A DNA stretch of 64,000 nucleotides from Acidobacteria bacterium Ga0077553 (GCA_001464575.1 LNFE01000096.1:1-64000), one strand, 5' to 3'; positions 52,605 to 62,269 are shown, numbered from the stretch's first letter. The notes: generated by a model from the letters alone, not told the origin. Made by a program: numbers and translations.

Positions 52605-53735
52605 CTACCGCAGCTTCAACGTGGTCAGGGCGCACAGAGCCATGATCAAACCCAAAATCCAGAAGCGGGTAATGATCTTGGTCTCCGTCCAACCCAAGAT
52701 TTCAAAGTGATGATGCAATGGCGCCATTTTGAAGATCCGCTTCTTCCGCAACTTGTAGCTGCCCACCTGCAAAACCACGCTCATTAACTCGATAATGTAC
52801 ACCCCGCCCAAAAACAATAAAAGCAGTTCTTGTTTAATCAATACTGCCACGGTCCCCAACGCCCCGCCCAGCGCCAACGACCCCACGTCGCCCATAAACA
52901 CTTCGGCCGGGTGCGCGTTGAACCAAAGGAACCCCAGCGAGGCCCCGGTCATCGCGCCGCAGAATACCGTCAACTCGCTCGCGCCCGGCAACCGCACCAG
53001 ATCCAGATACTCGGCAAACGTCCGGTGTCCACTGACGTAGGTCAGCATCGTCATCGCGCTCGCGGCGATCACCATCAACCCGATCGCTAACCCGTCCAGT
53101 CCGTCCGTCAGGTTCACGGCGTTCGACGATCCCGCCAACACGATCACTAGAAAAAGGAAAAAAAAGCCGAACGCCAACGGATACGTCCATGGGCTTGAAA
53201 GAAACATCTCCAGCAGCAAATTCGGCTTAAAAGTCTTGAAGAACGGCACATTCATCGACGGATCGTATCCGCCCCGCGACCGCAGCAACAGCAGCATGCA
53301 ACCAATCACGCAACTCGCCACGACCTGCCAGAAGAACTTCCGCCGGGCCGTGAAGCCCAGGTTCTGCATCTTCTTCACCTTGGCGTAGTCATCGAAGAAT
53401 CCGATGGTTCCAAAGCTGACGAGCCCGAAAAGCGCAATCCAGACGTAGGGGTTGCGCAAGTTGGTCCACAGCAGCGTCGGCACCACAATCGAGATGATAA
53501 TCAGCAGCCCGCCCATCGTCGGCGTCCCGGCCTTCTTCTGATGCGCGGTCACGTCCTCGCGGATCGGCTGGCCGAACTTAAATTCTCGCAGCCGCCGGAT
53601 CAACCACGGCCCCAGGAACAGAGAAAGGAATAGCGCTGTCAAGCTGGCGAAGGCGGTCCGGAACGTCACGTAACCGAAGAGCCGGGCCGGTCCCCAGACC
53701 GGCGAAAGTTGTTCGAAAAGAAGCCAATAAAGCAT
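52605..53735 (-). CDS. mraY: Phospho-MurNAc-pentapeptide translocase MraY
   Basis: A 376-residue, ten-helix membrane enzyme that makes lipid I. Magnesium-binding GFFDDYAKVKK and NLTDGLDGLA motifs and the C-terminal MAPLHHHFE loop are intact. Its first base overlaps the last base of the murF stop codon. Confidence 0.97.
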   Translation of the reverse strand: MLYWLLFEQLSPVWGPARLFGYVTFRTAFASLTALFLSLFLGPWLIRRLREFKFGQPIREDVTAHQKKAGTPTMGGLLIIISIVVPTLLWTNLRNPYVWIALFGLVSFGTIGFFDDYAKVKKMQNLGFTARRKFFWQVVASCVIGCMLLLLRSRGGYDPSMNVPFFKTFKPNLLLEMFLSSPWTYPLAFGFFFLFLVIVLAGSSNAVNLTDGLDGLAIGLMVIAASAMTMLTYVSGHRTFAEYLDLVRLPGASELTVFCGAMTGASLGFLWFNAHPAEVFMGDVGSLALGGALGTVAVLIKQELLLLFLGGVYIIELMSVVLQVGSYKLRKKRIFKMAPLHHHFEILGWTETKIITRFWILGLIMALCALTTLKLR

Positions 53736-55075
53736 TAACCAGCCCGATACCTTTCCACTGCAAGTTCCATCCGGGTTCCCCGGGAACCCTTAAACAACAC
53801 CAAATCGCCCGGTCGCGTCAACGCGGCCAACGCCGCTCCCGCGTCCGCTGGGCCCGGGAAAAAGAGCGCGTCCGTCCCCGCTGCCTTGGCCGCGTCCGCC
53901 AAGGCCTCCGCGTCCCCGGTCACCCCGATCACCAAGTCAAATCCCAACGCTGCTGCCCGCTCACCCACCATCCGGTGCAGCCCCACCGACCACGTCCCCA
54001 GCTCCCGCATCTCGCCCAGCACCGCGATCCGCCGGCCCGCCGGCAGCAGCGCGGCGTACTCCAGCATCGCCTCCGCCGCATCTGGGTTGCTGTTGTAGCA
54101 GTCGTTCAATATCGTCACTCCGTTGTGTTGCTGCCGCTCGCCGCGCATCTTGCCCGGCTGCAGTCCGCGCGCCCGCTCGGCCATTGCCGCCGCTGGAACG
54201 CCCAGTTCCCGGCCCACCGCCACCGCCGCAGCTACATTCAACACAGAGTGTTTTCCCGCCACGGGAGTTTCAAACACGGTGCCACCAATCCGGAACCGGG
54301 CCCCGGTTTCACCCATCGTCAACTGTTCAATCCGAACGTCCGCGTCCTCGCTCACACCGAAGGTCACCGTCCGCCCCGGATGAACCTCTCCGAACTTCGC
54401 GACAATCGGGTCATCCGCGTTCACCACCGCCACGCCATCCGGCGGCAGACTCTCCACCAATTCGCGCTTGGCCAGGCCGATCGCTTCCCGGCTACCCAGG
54501 TTTTCAATGTGCGCCGTTCCGACGTTGGTCACTACCGCCACCTGCGGCCGCGCCATCGAAGCCAGAAACCGGATCTCGCCCAGGTGGTTCATTCCCATCT
54601 CGAAGACGTGAACTTGCGCGTCCACGCTCTGGCGCAAGATTGAAAGCGGCAGGCCAATATGGTTGTTCAGGTTGCCTTCGTTCTTGCCCACGCGAAACGT
54701 TCCGTCGAGCAAGGCAGCGATGGTTTCTTTGGTCGTCGTCTTCCCGGCGCTTCCGGTGACACCCACCACGGTGCCCCGCAACCGCAGCCGCGCCCGGCGA
54801 GCCAACTCCTGCAGGGCGACTAGCGTATCCCGCACCTGGAAAACCGGCACCCCGCAGGGCGCAACTTCCCGGTCCACCAACACAGCCACCGCGCCCCGTT
54901 CCACCGCCTGGCCGACAAAGTCATGTCCGTCATGCACGTCGCCGCGCAGCGCCGCGTAGAGCGGGTCCACGCCGTCCAGCGTCCGGGTGTCGATGCTCCA
55001 GTCGCCGACGCTCCCCGGCGTCCCGGGGGCCGCGCTCCCGGTGGCCGCCGCGATTTCGGCAAAGGTCATTCTCAT
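53735..55075 (-). CDS. murF: UDP-MurNAc-tripeptide D-alanyl-D-alanine ligase MurF
   Basis: A 446-residue Mur ligase adding D-Ala-D-Ala. ATP motif VTGSAGKTTTKE near 113, central FEMGMNHLGEIRFL, C-terminal LNDCYNSNPDA and VLGEMRELG. Overlaps murE by four bases. Confidence 0.96.
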   Translation of the reverse strand: MRMTFAEIAAATGSAAPGTPGSVGDWSIDTRTLDGVDPLYAALRGDVHDGHDFVGQAVERGAVAVLVDREVAPCGVPVFQVRDTLVALQELARRARLRLRGTVVGVTGSAGKTTTKETIAALLDGTFRVGKNEGNLNNHIGLPLSILRQSVDAQVHVFEMGMNHLGEIRFLASMARPQVAVVTNVGTAHIENLGSREAIGLAKRELVESLPPDGVAVVNADDPIVAKFGEVHPGRTVTFGVSEDADVRIEQLTMGETGARFRIGGTVFETPVAGKHSVLNVAAAVAVGRELGVPAAAMAERARGLQPGKMRGERQQHNGVTILNDCYNSNPDAAEAMLEYAALLPAGRRIAVLGEMRELGTWSVGLHRMVGERAAALGFDLVIGVTGDAEALADAAKAAGTDALFFPGPADAGAALAALTRPGDLVLFKGSRGTRMELAVERYRAG

Positions 55076-56559
55076 ATGGCCGTCCTGAAGCCAAGGCGTT
55101 CTAGGGCCGTCCGCGCCACCACCCGATCGTCGAAATCAATCGTGCCGCTGTTCAGAATCTGATATGTCTCGTGGCCCTTGCCCGCCAGAATCACGATGTC
55201 GCCCGGCCGCGCCTGTCCCACTGCGGCTGCAATCGCCGCCGCCCGGTCCGGCTCCACGATGTGGGGCGTATCCGTCCGCCGCAGCCCCACCATCACATCA
55301 TTTAGGATAGCCAGCGGGTCTTCACTCCGCGGATTGTCACTCGTCAGAATCACGGCGTCGCTCAACTCGCCGGCTGCCATGCCCATCCGCGGGCGCTTCG
55401 TCCGGTCCCGGTCGCCGCCGCAACCAAACAGCGTAATCAGCCGCCCACCCGTCAGTAGTTGCCGCGCCACCCGCAGCGTATTCCGCAGCGCGTCTTCGGT
55501 GTGCGCATAGTCCACCACCACCAGAAACGGCTGCCCGGCATCCACGCGTTCAAACCGCCCCGGCACGCCCTGGCAATTCGCAATTCCGTGCAACATCGTC
55601 TCCCAGGTCAAGCCGTAACTCAGCCCGGTCCCCAGCGCCGCCAGAATGTTGTAGACGTTGATTTCGCCCGTCAAGGCCGACCGCACGTCGTGCCGCTCCG
55701 CACCATGGACCGCCACGAACCGCAGTCCGGTGAAGGTGCTTTCAATTGCCTCCGCGCGCAGCGCCGCGCCAGCCCCCAGCCCGTAGGCCAACACCGTCGT
55801 CCCCGCCGCTGTCCGGATCCGCCGCCCGTACTCGTCATCGGCGTTGATCACGGCGAACGGAGGAGCAAACTCCTCGCCGAAGAGCCGCTCCTTCGCCGCG
55901 AAATAGTCGTCCATCGTCCCATGAAAATCGAGATGATCCTGCGTCAGATTCGTGAAAACGGCCGTGTGGAAACGCACCCCGCTCACGCGCCCCTGCGCCA
56001 GTGCGTGCGAGGAGACCTCCATCGTGGCATACCGCCCCCCGGCCTCCACCGTCCGCGCAAAAATCGAAAACAGATCCAGCGACTCCGGCGTCGTGTTCAC
56101 CGCCGGCTCAGCCACCCCCGCCACGTCGTAGCCGATGGTGCCGATCCGCGTCGTCGTGTTTCCCGCCGCCCGCAGCACTGCATCGACGACGTAAGTGCAG
56201 GTGGTTTTCCCATTCGTTCCCGTAATGCCGGTCACGCCCAGCCGTTCATCCGGAGCCCCGAAGAACCGCTTGGCCGCCGCCGCCAGCGCACGCCGCCCGT
56301 GCGCCACCTGAATCCAGGGCATGGTCATGCCGTCGGGCCGCGGAGCGTCGCTGACCACCGCCACCGCCCCGCTGTCCATCGCTTTCGGTGCGTACACCCG
56401 CCCGTCCTGCACGGCGCCGACAAAGGCGAAAAACAACGTCCCCGGCGTCACCTGCCGCGAGTCGTAAGCCAATTTCCGGCACGGCTGCCCCAGCACCGCC
56501 GGGTCGCTCACCCACACGACGCCGCCCGCCGCCAACACGTCCTGCAGGGAGGGGTTCAC
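55072..56559 (-). CDS. murE: UDP-MurNAc-dipeptide:meso-diaminopimelate ligase MurE
   Basis: A 495-residue ligase that adds the third stem residue. ATP motif GITGTNGKTTCTY, central FTNLTQDHLDFHG. The specificity motif LTSDNPRSEDP contains DNPR, which goes with meso-diaminopimelate, so the wall should be the Gram-negative (A1-gamma) type. Overlaps ftsI and murF by four bases each. Confidence 0.96.
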   Translation of the reverse strand: MNPSLQDVLAAGGVVWVSDPAVLGQPCRKLAYDSRQVTPGTLFFAFVGAVQDGRVYAPKAMDSGAVAVVSDAPRPDGMTMPWIQVAHGRRALAAAAKRFFGAPDERLGVTGITGTNGKTTCTYVVDAVLRAAGNTTTRIGTIGYDVAGVAEPAVNTTPESLDLFSIFARTVEAGGRYATMEVSSHALAQGRVSGVRFHTAVFTNLTQDHLDFHGTMDDYFAAKERLFGEEFAPPFAVINADDEYGRRIRTAAGTTVLAYGLGAGAALRAEAIESTFTGLRFVAVHGAERHDVRSALTGEINVYNILAALGTGLSYGLTWETMLHGIANCQGVPGRFERVDAGQPFLVVVDYAHTEDALRNTLRVARQLLTGGRLITLFGCGGDRDRTKRPRMGMAAGELSDAVILTSDNPRSEDPLAILNDVMVGLRRTDTPHIVEPDRAAAIAAAVGQARPGDIVILAGKGHETYQILNSGTIDFDDRVVARTALERLGFRTAI

Positions 56560-58544
56560 CGCGAAAACACCACGCGAATCCGCCGCGTTGCATCCAGCAC
56601 GGCGCCCGGCCGCGGCTCCTGCCGTTTGGCGATTCCCGACCCTACCGCGTCCACGCGCAGCCCCGCCGCCGCCGACTGCTGCAGCACGGCCCGCAGCGTC
56701 ATGCCCTTGAAGTTCGGCGCCTTCGGACCCGCCACCAGGTTCGGGTCCGCCTGGGCAACATTCATCTCGCGCTCTTCTTCCTCTTCGTCCTCTTCCACCC
56801 CGGCTACCGGCTCCGGCGCCGTCGTCGATTCGGTCTCGGGCACATCCCGCTGCACCCCCAGAATCCGCAGCGCATTTTGCGCCACCTTCCGGAAGACCGG
56901 GCCCGCCACCCCGCCCGCCAGCTTCGACGTCCGGTTCAGCGTCACCACCACCACAATCTCCGGGCTCGACACCGGTGCAAATCCCATGAACGTTGAGTTG
57001 TACAGCCGTTGGTAGCCCTTGCCCACTTCGAAGATCTTACCCGTGCCCGTTTTTCCGCCCGACGTGTAGCCCTTCAGTTTCGCCGCCTTGCCGGTCCCCT
57101 CGAGCACCACCATCTCCATCATCCGGCGCATCTTGATCGCCGTCTCGGGCTTAATGCGCTGCTCCGGCGGAGGCACCACCTCTTTCACCGGCTCCTCGCC
57201 GGGCTCCTGCCGCTCCAGCACGATGTGCGGCTTCACCCACACGCCGTTGTTGGCAATGATTCCCGCCGCCTGCGCCAACTGCAGCGTCGTCGTCATCATT
57301 TCGTGGCCAATCGCCACGGACGCAATCGAATCTGGCTGCCATTTCCGCAGCGGATACAACACCCCGGCGGACTCTCCCGGCACGCCCAGCCCCACCGCGC
57401 TCCCAAATCCGAAACGCCGCATGTAGTCGTACAGGTTCTCTTTGCCCACACGCATCCCGATGTTCACGGACCCCAGGTTCGAAGACTTCGCCAGCACCAT
57501 CTCCATGGGCAGAACCCCATAAGCATGTTCGTCGTGGATGTCCCGGCCCAGAATCCGCATCACGGTTCCGCCACAGGCGATGGGCGTTTCCGGCCGCAGA
57601 TTGGTCGTCTCGAGCGCCGCGGTCATCGTCACAACTTTACATACCGAACCCGGCTCAAACGGAACACTTACCGCGTGGTTCACCCGGCTGGCCATCTCGC
57701 CCTTTTCGGCCACCCGCACGTTGGGGTCGAAGGTGGGCCAACTCGCCATCGCCAGAATCTCGCCGGTCTTCACATGCAGCACCACCAGCGAACCGAATGG
57801 AATCTTGCCCTCCACCAGGGCTTCGCGAAGCGCACTCTCAGCGGTGAACTGAATGCCTTCGTCAATCGTCAAGCGCACGTTGGCCCCGGCAGTTGGCGCT
57901 CCGCCCTTGTACCGGCGGCCGTAGCCGCGGCTACGCGAGTCGCGCTCCACCAGCACCTTCGCGTCCAAACCGGCCAAGTCTTCGTTCAGGCTCAGTTCCA
58001 GGCCTCCCTCGCCCTCTCCATCACCATTCAACGAGCCCAGCAGGTTCGCCGCCAGCGTCTGCTTCGGATAGATCCGCCGCCCCGTGCCGCGAATGGAAAC
58101 GTAGTCAAGGCGGAAGGATCGCACCCGGTCCACCTGCTCCAGCGTGGCGTGCTCCTTGAGACGGAGATCTCCGCGCCCGTCGCGCCGCGCAGCCATAATC
58201 CGCCGCTCCACGTCCTGCGGATCGAGATCGAGGGCGGTGGAAAGCAGGCTGGTGGCGAAATCCACATCCGGAATCCGCAGAGGCGATACGTGGATGGAAT
58301 CCACCGGAACGCTCATCGCCAGCTTACCCAGCCCCCGCGTCAGAAGCTGGCCACGCATCGCCGCCACGCTGACTTCCTTGGTCTGCTGTGCCTTGGCGCG
58401 CTGCGCTAAGTTATCATGCTCCACTACCTGCAGTTGCACTAAACGCCCGAAGATAATCAATCCCCAAACGAGCGAACACCAGGTAACGATAATCAATCGC
58501 TTGTGCGATTGCGGCTCCGCCGTCGTCTCCACGTTGCTGTCCAT
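56556..58544 (-). CDS. ftsI: Septal transpeptidase FtsI/PBP3 with a C-terminal PASTA domain
   Basis: A 662-residue class B penicillin-binding protein. One membrane helix (about 17-40), dimerisation domain, then the transpeptidase domain with SxxK (PGSVCK), SSN and KTGTGK motifs. An acidic linker (EEDEEEEEREMN) leads to one PASTA domain (MTLRAVLQQSAAAGLRVDAV), common in Gram-positive PBPs and also found in some acidobacterial ones. It cross-links septal peptidoglycan with FtsW. Confidence 0.96.
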   Translation of the reverse strand: MDSNVETTAEPQSHKRLIIVTWCSLVWGLIIFGRLVQLQVVEHDNLAQRAKAQQTKEVSVAAMRGQLLTRGLGKLAMSVPVDSIHVSPLRIPDVDFATSLLSTALDLDPQDVERRIMAARRDGRGDLRLKEHATLEQVDRVRSFRLDYVSIRGTGRRIYPKQTLAANLLGSLNGDGEGEGGLELSLNEDLAGLDAKVLVERDSRSRGYGRRYKGGAPTAGANVRLTIDEGIQFTAESALREALVEGKIPFGSLVVLHVKTGEILAMASWPTFDPNVRVAEKGEMASRVNHAVSVPFEPGSVCKVVTMTAALETTNLRPETPIACGGTVMRILGRDIHDEHAYGVLPMEMVLAKSSNLGSVNIGMRVGKENLYDYMRRFGFGSAVGLGVPGESAGVLYPLRKWQPDSIASVAIGHEMMTTTLQLAQAAGIIANNGVWVKPHIVLERQEPGEEPVKEVVPPPEQRIKPETAIKMRRMMEMVVLEGTGKAAKLKGYTSGGKTGTGKIFEVGKGYQRLYNSTFMGFAPVSSPEIVVVVTLNRTSKLAGGVAGPVFRKVAQNALRILGVQRDVPETESTTAPEPVAGVEEDEEEEEREMNVAQADPNLVAGPKAPNFKGMTLRAVLQQSAAAGLRVDAVGSGIAKRQEPRPGAVLDATRRIRVVFSR

Positions 58545-58685
58545 CGTAATTGCTCCACTGGAAACCGGGCGAGCGTGTCGTTGGCCTTACTCACTTCGCA
58601 GTAAGCACGCCCGCCCCACTTCCAGGGCCTTGCGGCCTTTCCTTCGGGGGAGGAAATTCAAGAAACTGAAAAAGATCGAAAGAAT

Positions 58686-58754
58686 CCGGGGGCGGCTGTT
58701 GCGCAAACTCGCGTTCACGCCGGGGGAGTAGAATTGGAAGGCAGCCGCCCCCGG
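58686..58754 (-). promoter_or_regulatory. Long-armed inverted repeat in the ftsL-ftsI gap
   Basis: CCGGGGGCGGCTG (58686-58698) and CAGCCGCCCCCGG (58742-58754) are a perfect 13-bp inverted repeat around a 43-nt loop. It lies 30 bases after the ftsL stop in the 239-bp gap before ftsI; the rest of the gap shows no gene. On the transcript (- strand) the 3-prime arm is followed by TTCTTTCGATCTTTTT. It could be an attenuator, an RNase processing site or a stabilising stem that sets the ratio of ftsL to the downstream genes. Confidence 0.5.
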
Positions 58755-58783
58755 TTATGGAAAAATCGGTTACCGCTTCTGGG

Positions 58784-59290
58784 TTATTTCTTCGAAGCCG
58801 GCGTCTGGTTCATCGCCAGGGCCGTGCTCCGGTCCACGTTCAGAACGACAAGGGCTTCCGGCGAGGGCTCGGTGAAGTTCCGGCTCTCCGCCTCGCGCGC
58901 CAGCACGCCGGGGCTCAGGAGTTGATCCTCCACGGCCTCCAACTGCGCCAGCTCTTTTTCAAGGCGCGCCTGCTCCTCACGCGAACGCTCAATCTGATAA
59001 CCCGCCAGCTTGCCATAAGCCGTCGGCACAATCATGCCCACCATGACCACGGCGGCGATACACGCCATGCCAATCGTTTTCCAGCACGTGGCGGTGGCCG
59101 CCTTGTCTTCCGTGCGGACCACATGATTGTTGTCGATTCGCTTGATAAAGAGGTGGATCTGCTCATTGGGCATCGGCCGCAACGTGCCCGGCTCCTGCCG
59201 CTGGTCGTTGCTCTCGGCGAATGCGCCGCGGGTGCCCGCCGCGGTACGCGGCAGCATGCGGCTGAATAAGTCATTTACGAAGGTTGCCAT
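58784..59290 (-). CDS. ftsL: FtsL-like division protein
   Basis: A 168-residue single-pass protein: long basic/polar cytoplasmic part, one membrane helix (MACIAAVVMVGMIVPTAYG, about 76-94) and an extracytoplasmic coiled coil (IERSREEQARLEKELAQLEA). Sequence identity in FtsL is always low; the call rests on topology and on its place between rsmH and ftsI. It would form a coil with FtsB to activate FtsWI. Confidence 0.78.
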   Translation of the reverse strand: MATFVNDLFSRMLPRTAAGTRGAFAESNDQRQEPGTLRPMPNEQIHLFIKRIDNNHVVRTEDKAATATCWKTIGMACIAAVVMVGMIVPTAYGKLAGYQIERSREEQARLEKELAQLEAVEDQLLSPGVLAREAESRNFTEPSPEALVVLNVDRSTALAMNQTPASKK

Positions 59291-59342
59291 GGTATTCTAC
59301 TCTCCCCTGAACAATTACTTTTTTGTTTGGCGCCTTCCGGCC

Positions 59343-60203
59343 TTACAATAACTCCAATACCCGGAGCGTGGCGCTCCGGCTAGCGGAGTTCTCATACACT
59401 TCCCGATCTGAAGGTTTTACTGCGTGTTTGGTTAACAGCCGAGCCCGCCCTTCCCTGTGCAGGCTTTGAAAATGTGTTTTTACTATCTTTGCTTCTCCCG
59501 AATGAAACGCGATAATCACCGCGCGTCCACCCGGCTCGAGTAAGTCCGGCAGCGCTTCCATTAACGCTGTCACTTCCTCTAACTCCTGGTTCACCGCCAT
59601 GCGGAGCGCCATGAAGGTTAACGTCGCCGGATGCAGCTTGTTTCCCGTGCGGGGGACCGCCCGGGACACAATCTCTGCAAGCTGCAGCGATGTATGTACC
59701 GGCCGGTTCCTCACGAGTGCTCTGGCTATGACGTATGACCTCCTCTCCTGGGCTAAGTTGAACAACAAATTCGCTAACTCTCGCTCCGGTAGCTGGTTGA
59801 CTAAGTCCGCCGCGGTGAATCCCTGCGACGTATCCTGCCTCATGTCCAGCGGTCCGTCCGTTGAGAACGAAAATCCCCGGTCGCCGGTGAGTTGAACCCG
59901 GCTTACGCCCAGGTCCGCCGTCAAACCGGCCAGCTTCCCCACACCCCGCTCGGTCAGCGCCTGCCGCGCCCGCGAGTACGCCGTGTGGATAAATTCGATA
60001 TTCTGTGGTCCAGCGGCTAGATTCTGTCTGGCCATCGCTAGAGCCGAAGCGTCCCGGTCGATCGCATACACCATGCCCGGCGCCGACCGCTCCGCAATCA
60101 CCCGCGAATGACCACCCATGCCGCACGTCAAATCCGCATACGGCCGCCCCGCCTGGATGTTCATCCATTCGATCGTCTCCGTTAGTAGGACCGGGTAATG
60201 CAT
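59343..60203 (-). CDS. rsmH: 16S rRNA m4C1402 methyltransferase RsmH
   Basis: A 286-residue methyltransferase that modifies C1402 in the ribosomal decoding centre. SAM motif LTCGMGGHSRVIAE near residue 24, LTADLGVSRVQLTG, and C-terminal IIAFHSGEAKIVK (canonical IISFHSLEDRxVK, here partly changed). Second gene of the dcw cluster after mraZ. Confidence 0.93.
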   Translation of the reverse strand: MHYPVLLTETIEWMNIQAGRPYADLTCGMGGHSRVIAERSAPGMVYAIDRDASALAMARQNLAAGPQNIEFIHTAYSRARQALTERGVGKLAGLTADLGVSRVQLTGDRGFSFSTDGPLDMRQDTSQGFTAADLVNQLPERELANLLFNLAQERRSYVIARALVRNRPVHTSLQLAEIVSRAVPRTGNKLHPATLTFMALRMAVNQELEEVTALMEALPDLLEPGGRAVIIAFHSGEAKIVKTHFQSLHREGRARLLTKHAVKPSDREVYENSASRSATLRVLELL

Positions 60204-60218
60204 GCATCGGAAAACTCG

Positions 60219-60701
60219 CTAAAGCAGCCGCGCTCCGTCCGGCCGCGACACCTGCCGCTCTGCCGATTGCTTCGCGCTCGAAATCATCGCCTCGTAGTCG
60301 GCCCGCAGCTTGCCGCGCAGCGTACCCTGGTGGTTCATCATCACCAGCTCGGCGCCCTTCAAGTTCAGCTCCGTCCGCAACGTCTGGCTCGGCGTCAACC
60401 GCTTCTCTTTGTCCATGCTGGTCAACGTGCCGTAGTGCTGCATCGTAATCGACCAGTCTTCGTACTCTTCCTCACTCTTCTGCGCAAAGGCGGTCGCGTT
60501 CTGCTTCATCCACAACCGCTTCGGAAAAATCTTGATCCAACCCTTCTCATAAGTGACGAAAAATTCCTTCTCCGCCAACGTCCCTTCGAAGTAGATCACC
60601 CACTCCATCGGTATGCCCAGACGACCCTGCCCGTCCACCTTGAGAGTGAAACTCCCAGGAGGTGCCTCGAGCTGCTTTAGGCTGAGTTCCTCGTCTGTCA
60701 C
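60219..60701 (-). CDS. mraZ: Transcriptional regulator MraZ
   Basis: A 160-residue protein with two SpoVT/AbrB-like domains (FTLKVDGQGRLGIPMEW and the second near MDKEKRLTPSQTLR). MraZ binds repeated boxes before its own gene and controls the dcw cluster. It begins with GTG 60701, with AAGGAA about eight bases upstream, unlike many leaderless genes here. First gene of the cluster. Confidence 0.92.
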   Translation of the reverse strand: MTDEELSLKQLEAPPGSFTLKVDGQGRLGIPMEWVIYFEGTLAEKEFFVTYEKGWIKIFPKRLWMKQNATAFAQKSEEEYEDWSITMQHYGTLTSMDKEKRLTPSQTLRTELNLKGAELVMMNHQGTLRGKLRADYEAMISSAKQSAERQVSRPDGARLL

Positions 60702-60736
60702 CGAAATTCCTTCAAACCGCTTTCGAAGTGCTTTGG

Positions 60737-60753
60737 AACCACCTCGAAACCAC
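60737..60753 (-). promoter_or_regulatory. Probable MraZ operator: two GTGGTT boxes 11 bp apart
   Basis: On the coding strand GTGGTT appears twice with a five-base spacer (AACCAC at 60737-60742 and 60748-60753 on +). MraZ sites in other bacteria are TGGGN- or GTGG-type direct repeats with the same spacing. They lie just after the predicted transcription start, where MraZ binding would block transcription. Confidence 0.5.
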
Positions 60754-60761
60754 TAAAGTCG

Positions 60762-60790
60762 AGGTTACCCGGCAATCGGCTGGAATGCAA
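60762..60790 (-). promoter_or_regulatory. Promoter of the dcw cluster (TTGCAT-N17-TAACCT)
   Basis: Read on -, TTGCAT (60790-60785), an exact 17-bp spacer, and TAACCT (60767-60762). The transcript would start near 60755 with a leader of about 55 nt before GTG 60701. The remaining 290-bp space up to ppa shows no gene. Confidence 0.55.
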
Positions 60791-60991
60791 GCCCTTTTCC
60801 GTCGAAAGCGCAACTTCGTCTTCGCACCCTAAATTGCTGCACTCAAACGTCTTACAGACAATTCCCACCCCTGGCGATAGAAAAGCGAAGACCGCTTTCC
60901 CTCTCCACTACATCTAGTTGCCGTTCCCCCAAACACCCCAATCGAACTCCCCGATCTTCCCTTCTCTCCCCCGGTTTGCTACCCTGAGCGG

Positions 60992-61549
60992 GTGTACCCG
61001 ACCCCCAGCCTTTACGACATGGAACCCGGCCCGGAATGCCCCGAAATCGTACGGGCCATCGTCGAGATCCCCAAAAATTCCGCCAACAAGATTGAGTACG
61101 ACGGCAAGCTAGGTATTTTCCGCCTCGACCGCGCCCTCTATTCGCCCATGCACTACCCCGGCGACTACGGCTTTATCCCCGGCACCCTCGCCGAGGACAA
61201 TGACCCGATGGACGTCCTCGTCCTGGTGCAGGAGCCCAGCTTCACCGGTTGCCTCATCGAAGTCCGGCCCGTCGGCGTCCTGAACATGGTCGACGCCAAC
61301 GAAGGCGACCAGAAGATTCTCGCCGTCCCCACCAAGAATCCCCGCTACGATCAAATCCACACGATGGATCAGATCTTCCCCCACGTCCGCCGCGAAATCG
61401 AGCACTTCTTCTCTATCTATAAGGACCTCCAAGGTTCCATGCCGAAGATGGACGGGTGGGGTGGGCCGATCGAGGCCCGCAAGGCGATCATCGAAAGCCG
61501 CAACCGGTATCTCGAAGTGAAGGCCGCCGCCGAAGCTCCCAAAGGGTAA
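60992..61549 (+). CDS. ppa: Inorganic pyrophosphatase (soluble, family I)
   Basis: A 185-residue enzyme hydrolysing pyrophosphate to phosphate. [34 protein letters not shown] (with the magnesium-binding aspartates) and [14 protein letters not shown] match family I. It starts with GTG 60992; TACCCT ends six bases earlier, suggesting a leaderless message. acyP follows after four bases. Confidence 0.95.
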   Translation: MYPTPSLYDMEPGPECPEIVRAIVEIPKNSANKIEYDGKLGIFRLDRALYSPMHYPGDYGFIPGTLAEDNDPMDVLVLVQEPSFTGCLIEVRPVGVLNMVDANEGDQKILAVPTKNPRYDQIHTMDQIFPHVRREIEHFFSIYKDLQGSMPKMDGWGGPIEARKAIIESRNRYLEVKAAAEAPKG

Positions 61550-61553
61550 GCCC

Positions 61554-61823
61554 ATGGCCGAGTGCCGACGCTACCTCGTCCGGGGCCGGGTGCAGGGGGT
61601 CGGCTTTCGCTATTTTGTGCAGAAGGAGGCAATTCGCCTTGGCCTCCGGGGTTGGGTACGCAACCTCGACGACGGCCGTGTCGAAGCCGTCGCCGAAGGA
61701 CCCACGTCTATCCTCGATGAGTTCGAAGGCGCCCTCCATCGCGGACCCCGTTGGGCCGAGGTCCGGGGCGTGGACCGCGAGGAAGCCGCCTCCCAGCCGG
61801 CGCCCGGCTTCGCAATTCTCTAG
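61554..61823 (+). CDS. acyP: Acylphosphatase
   Basis: An 89-residue enzyme that hydrolyses acyl-phosphate bonds. Catalytic arginine in [13 protein letters not shown] and asparagine in [12 protein letters not shown] are present. Co-transcribed with ppa, four bases downstream; both enzymes deal with phosphoanhydrides. Confidence 0.93.
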   Translation: MAECRRYLVRGRVQGVGFRYFVQKEAIRLGLRGWVRNLDDGRVEAVAEGPTSILDEFEGALHRGPRWAEVRGVDREEAASQPAPGFAIL

Positions 61824-61864
61824 CGGATTGTCACGATCCGGATGTACAATGCATCTTTCCTGGC

Positions 61865-62269
61865 ATGACCTGCAAAGTGACCTACGAAACGGATGCCCGC
61901 TGCGTAGCCGAGACCCGCGGCCACCAAATCATCGTGGATCAGCCCGTCGACAACCGCGGCACCGATGAAGGCATGACCCCACCCGAACTCCTGCTCGCCT
62001 CGCTCGGAACCTGCGCGATGTATTACGCCGCTGACTATCTCCGCCGCAACAACCAATCGGCCAAAGGCATGGAAGTCTTCGTCGACGCTGAGAAAGCGAC
62101 GGCCCCCGCCCGGCTAGGCCACTTCACCATCCGTGTGGTCATCCCGGAAGTCGCCGACCCCGTCCACCTCGAAGGTGCCCGCCGTACCGCCGAGAAGTGC
62201 CTCGTGAAGAACACAATGCTCATCCCGCCCACCATTGAACTGACCGTCGAAACCCTCGCCGCGGTCTAA
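61865..62269 (+). CDS. OsmC-family protein
   Basis: A 134-residue OsmC/Ohr-fold protein (GMTPPELLLASLGTCAMYYA and the second cysteine in AEKCLVKNT). Two cysteines at the expected positions suggest thiol-dependent peroxidase activity or the related YhfA function. TACAAT lies 14 bases before ATG 61865. Ohr versus OsmC subtype not decided. Confidence 0.85.
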   Translation: MTCKVTYETDARCVAETRGHQIIVDQPVDNRGTDEGMTPPELLLASLGTCAMYYAADYLRRNNQSAKGMEVFVDAEKATAPARLGHFTIRVVIPEVADPVHLEGARRTAEKCLVKNTMLIPPTIELTVETLAAV

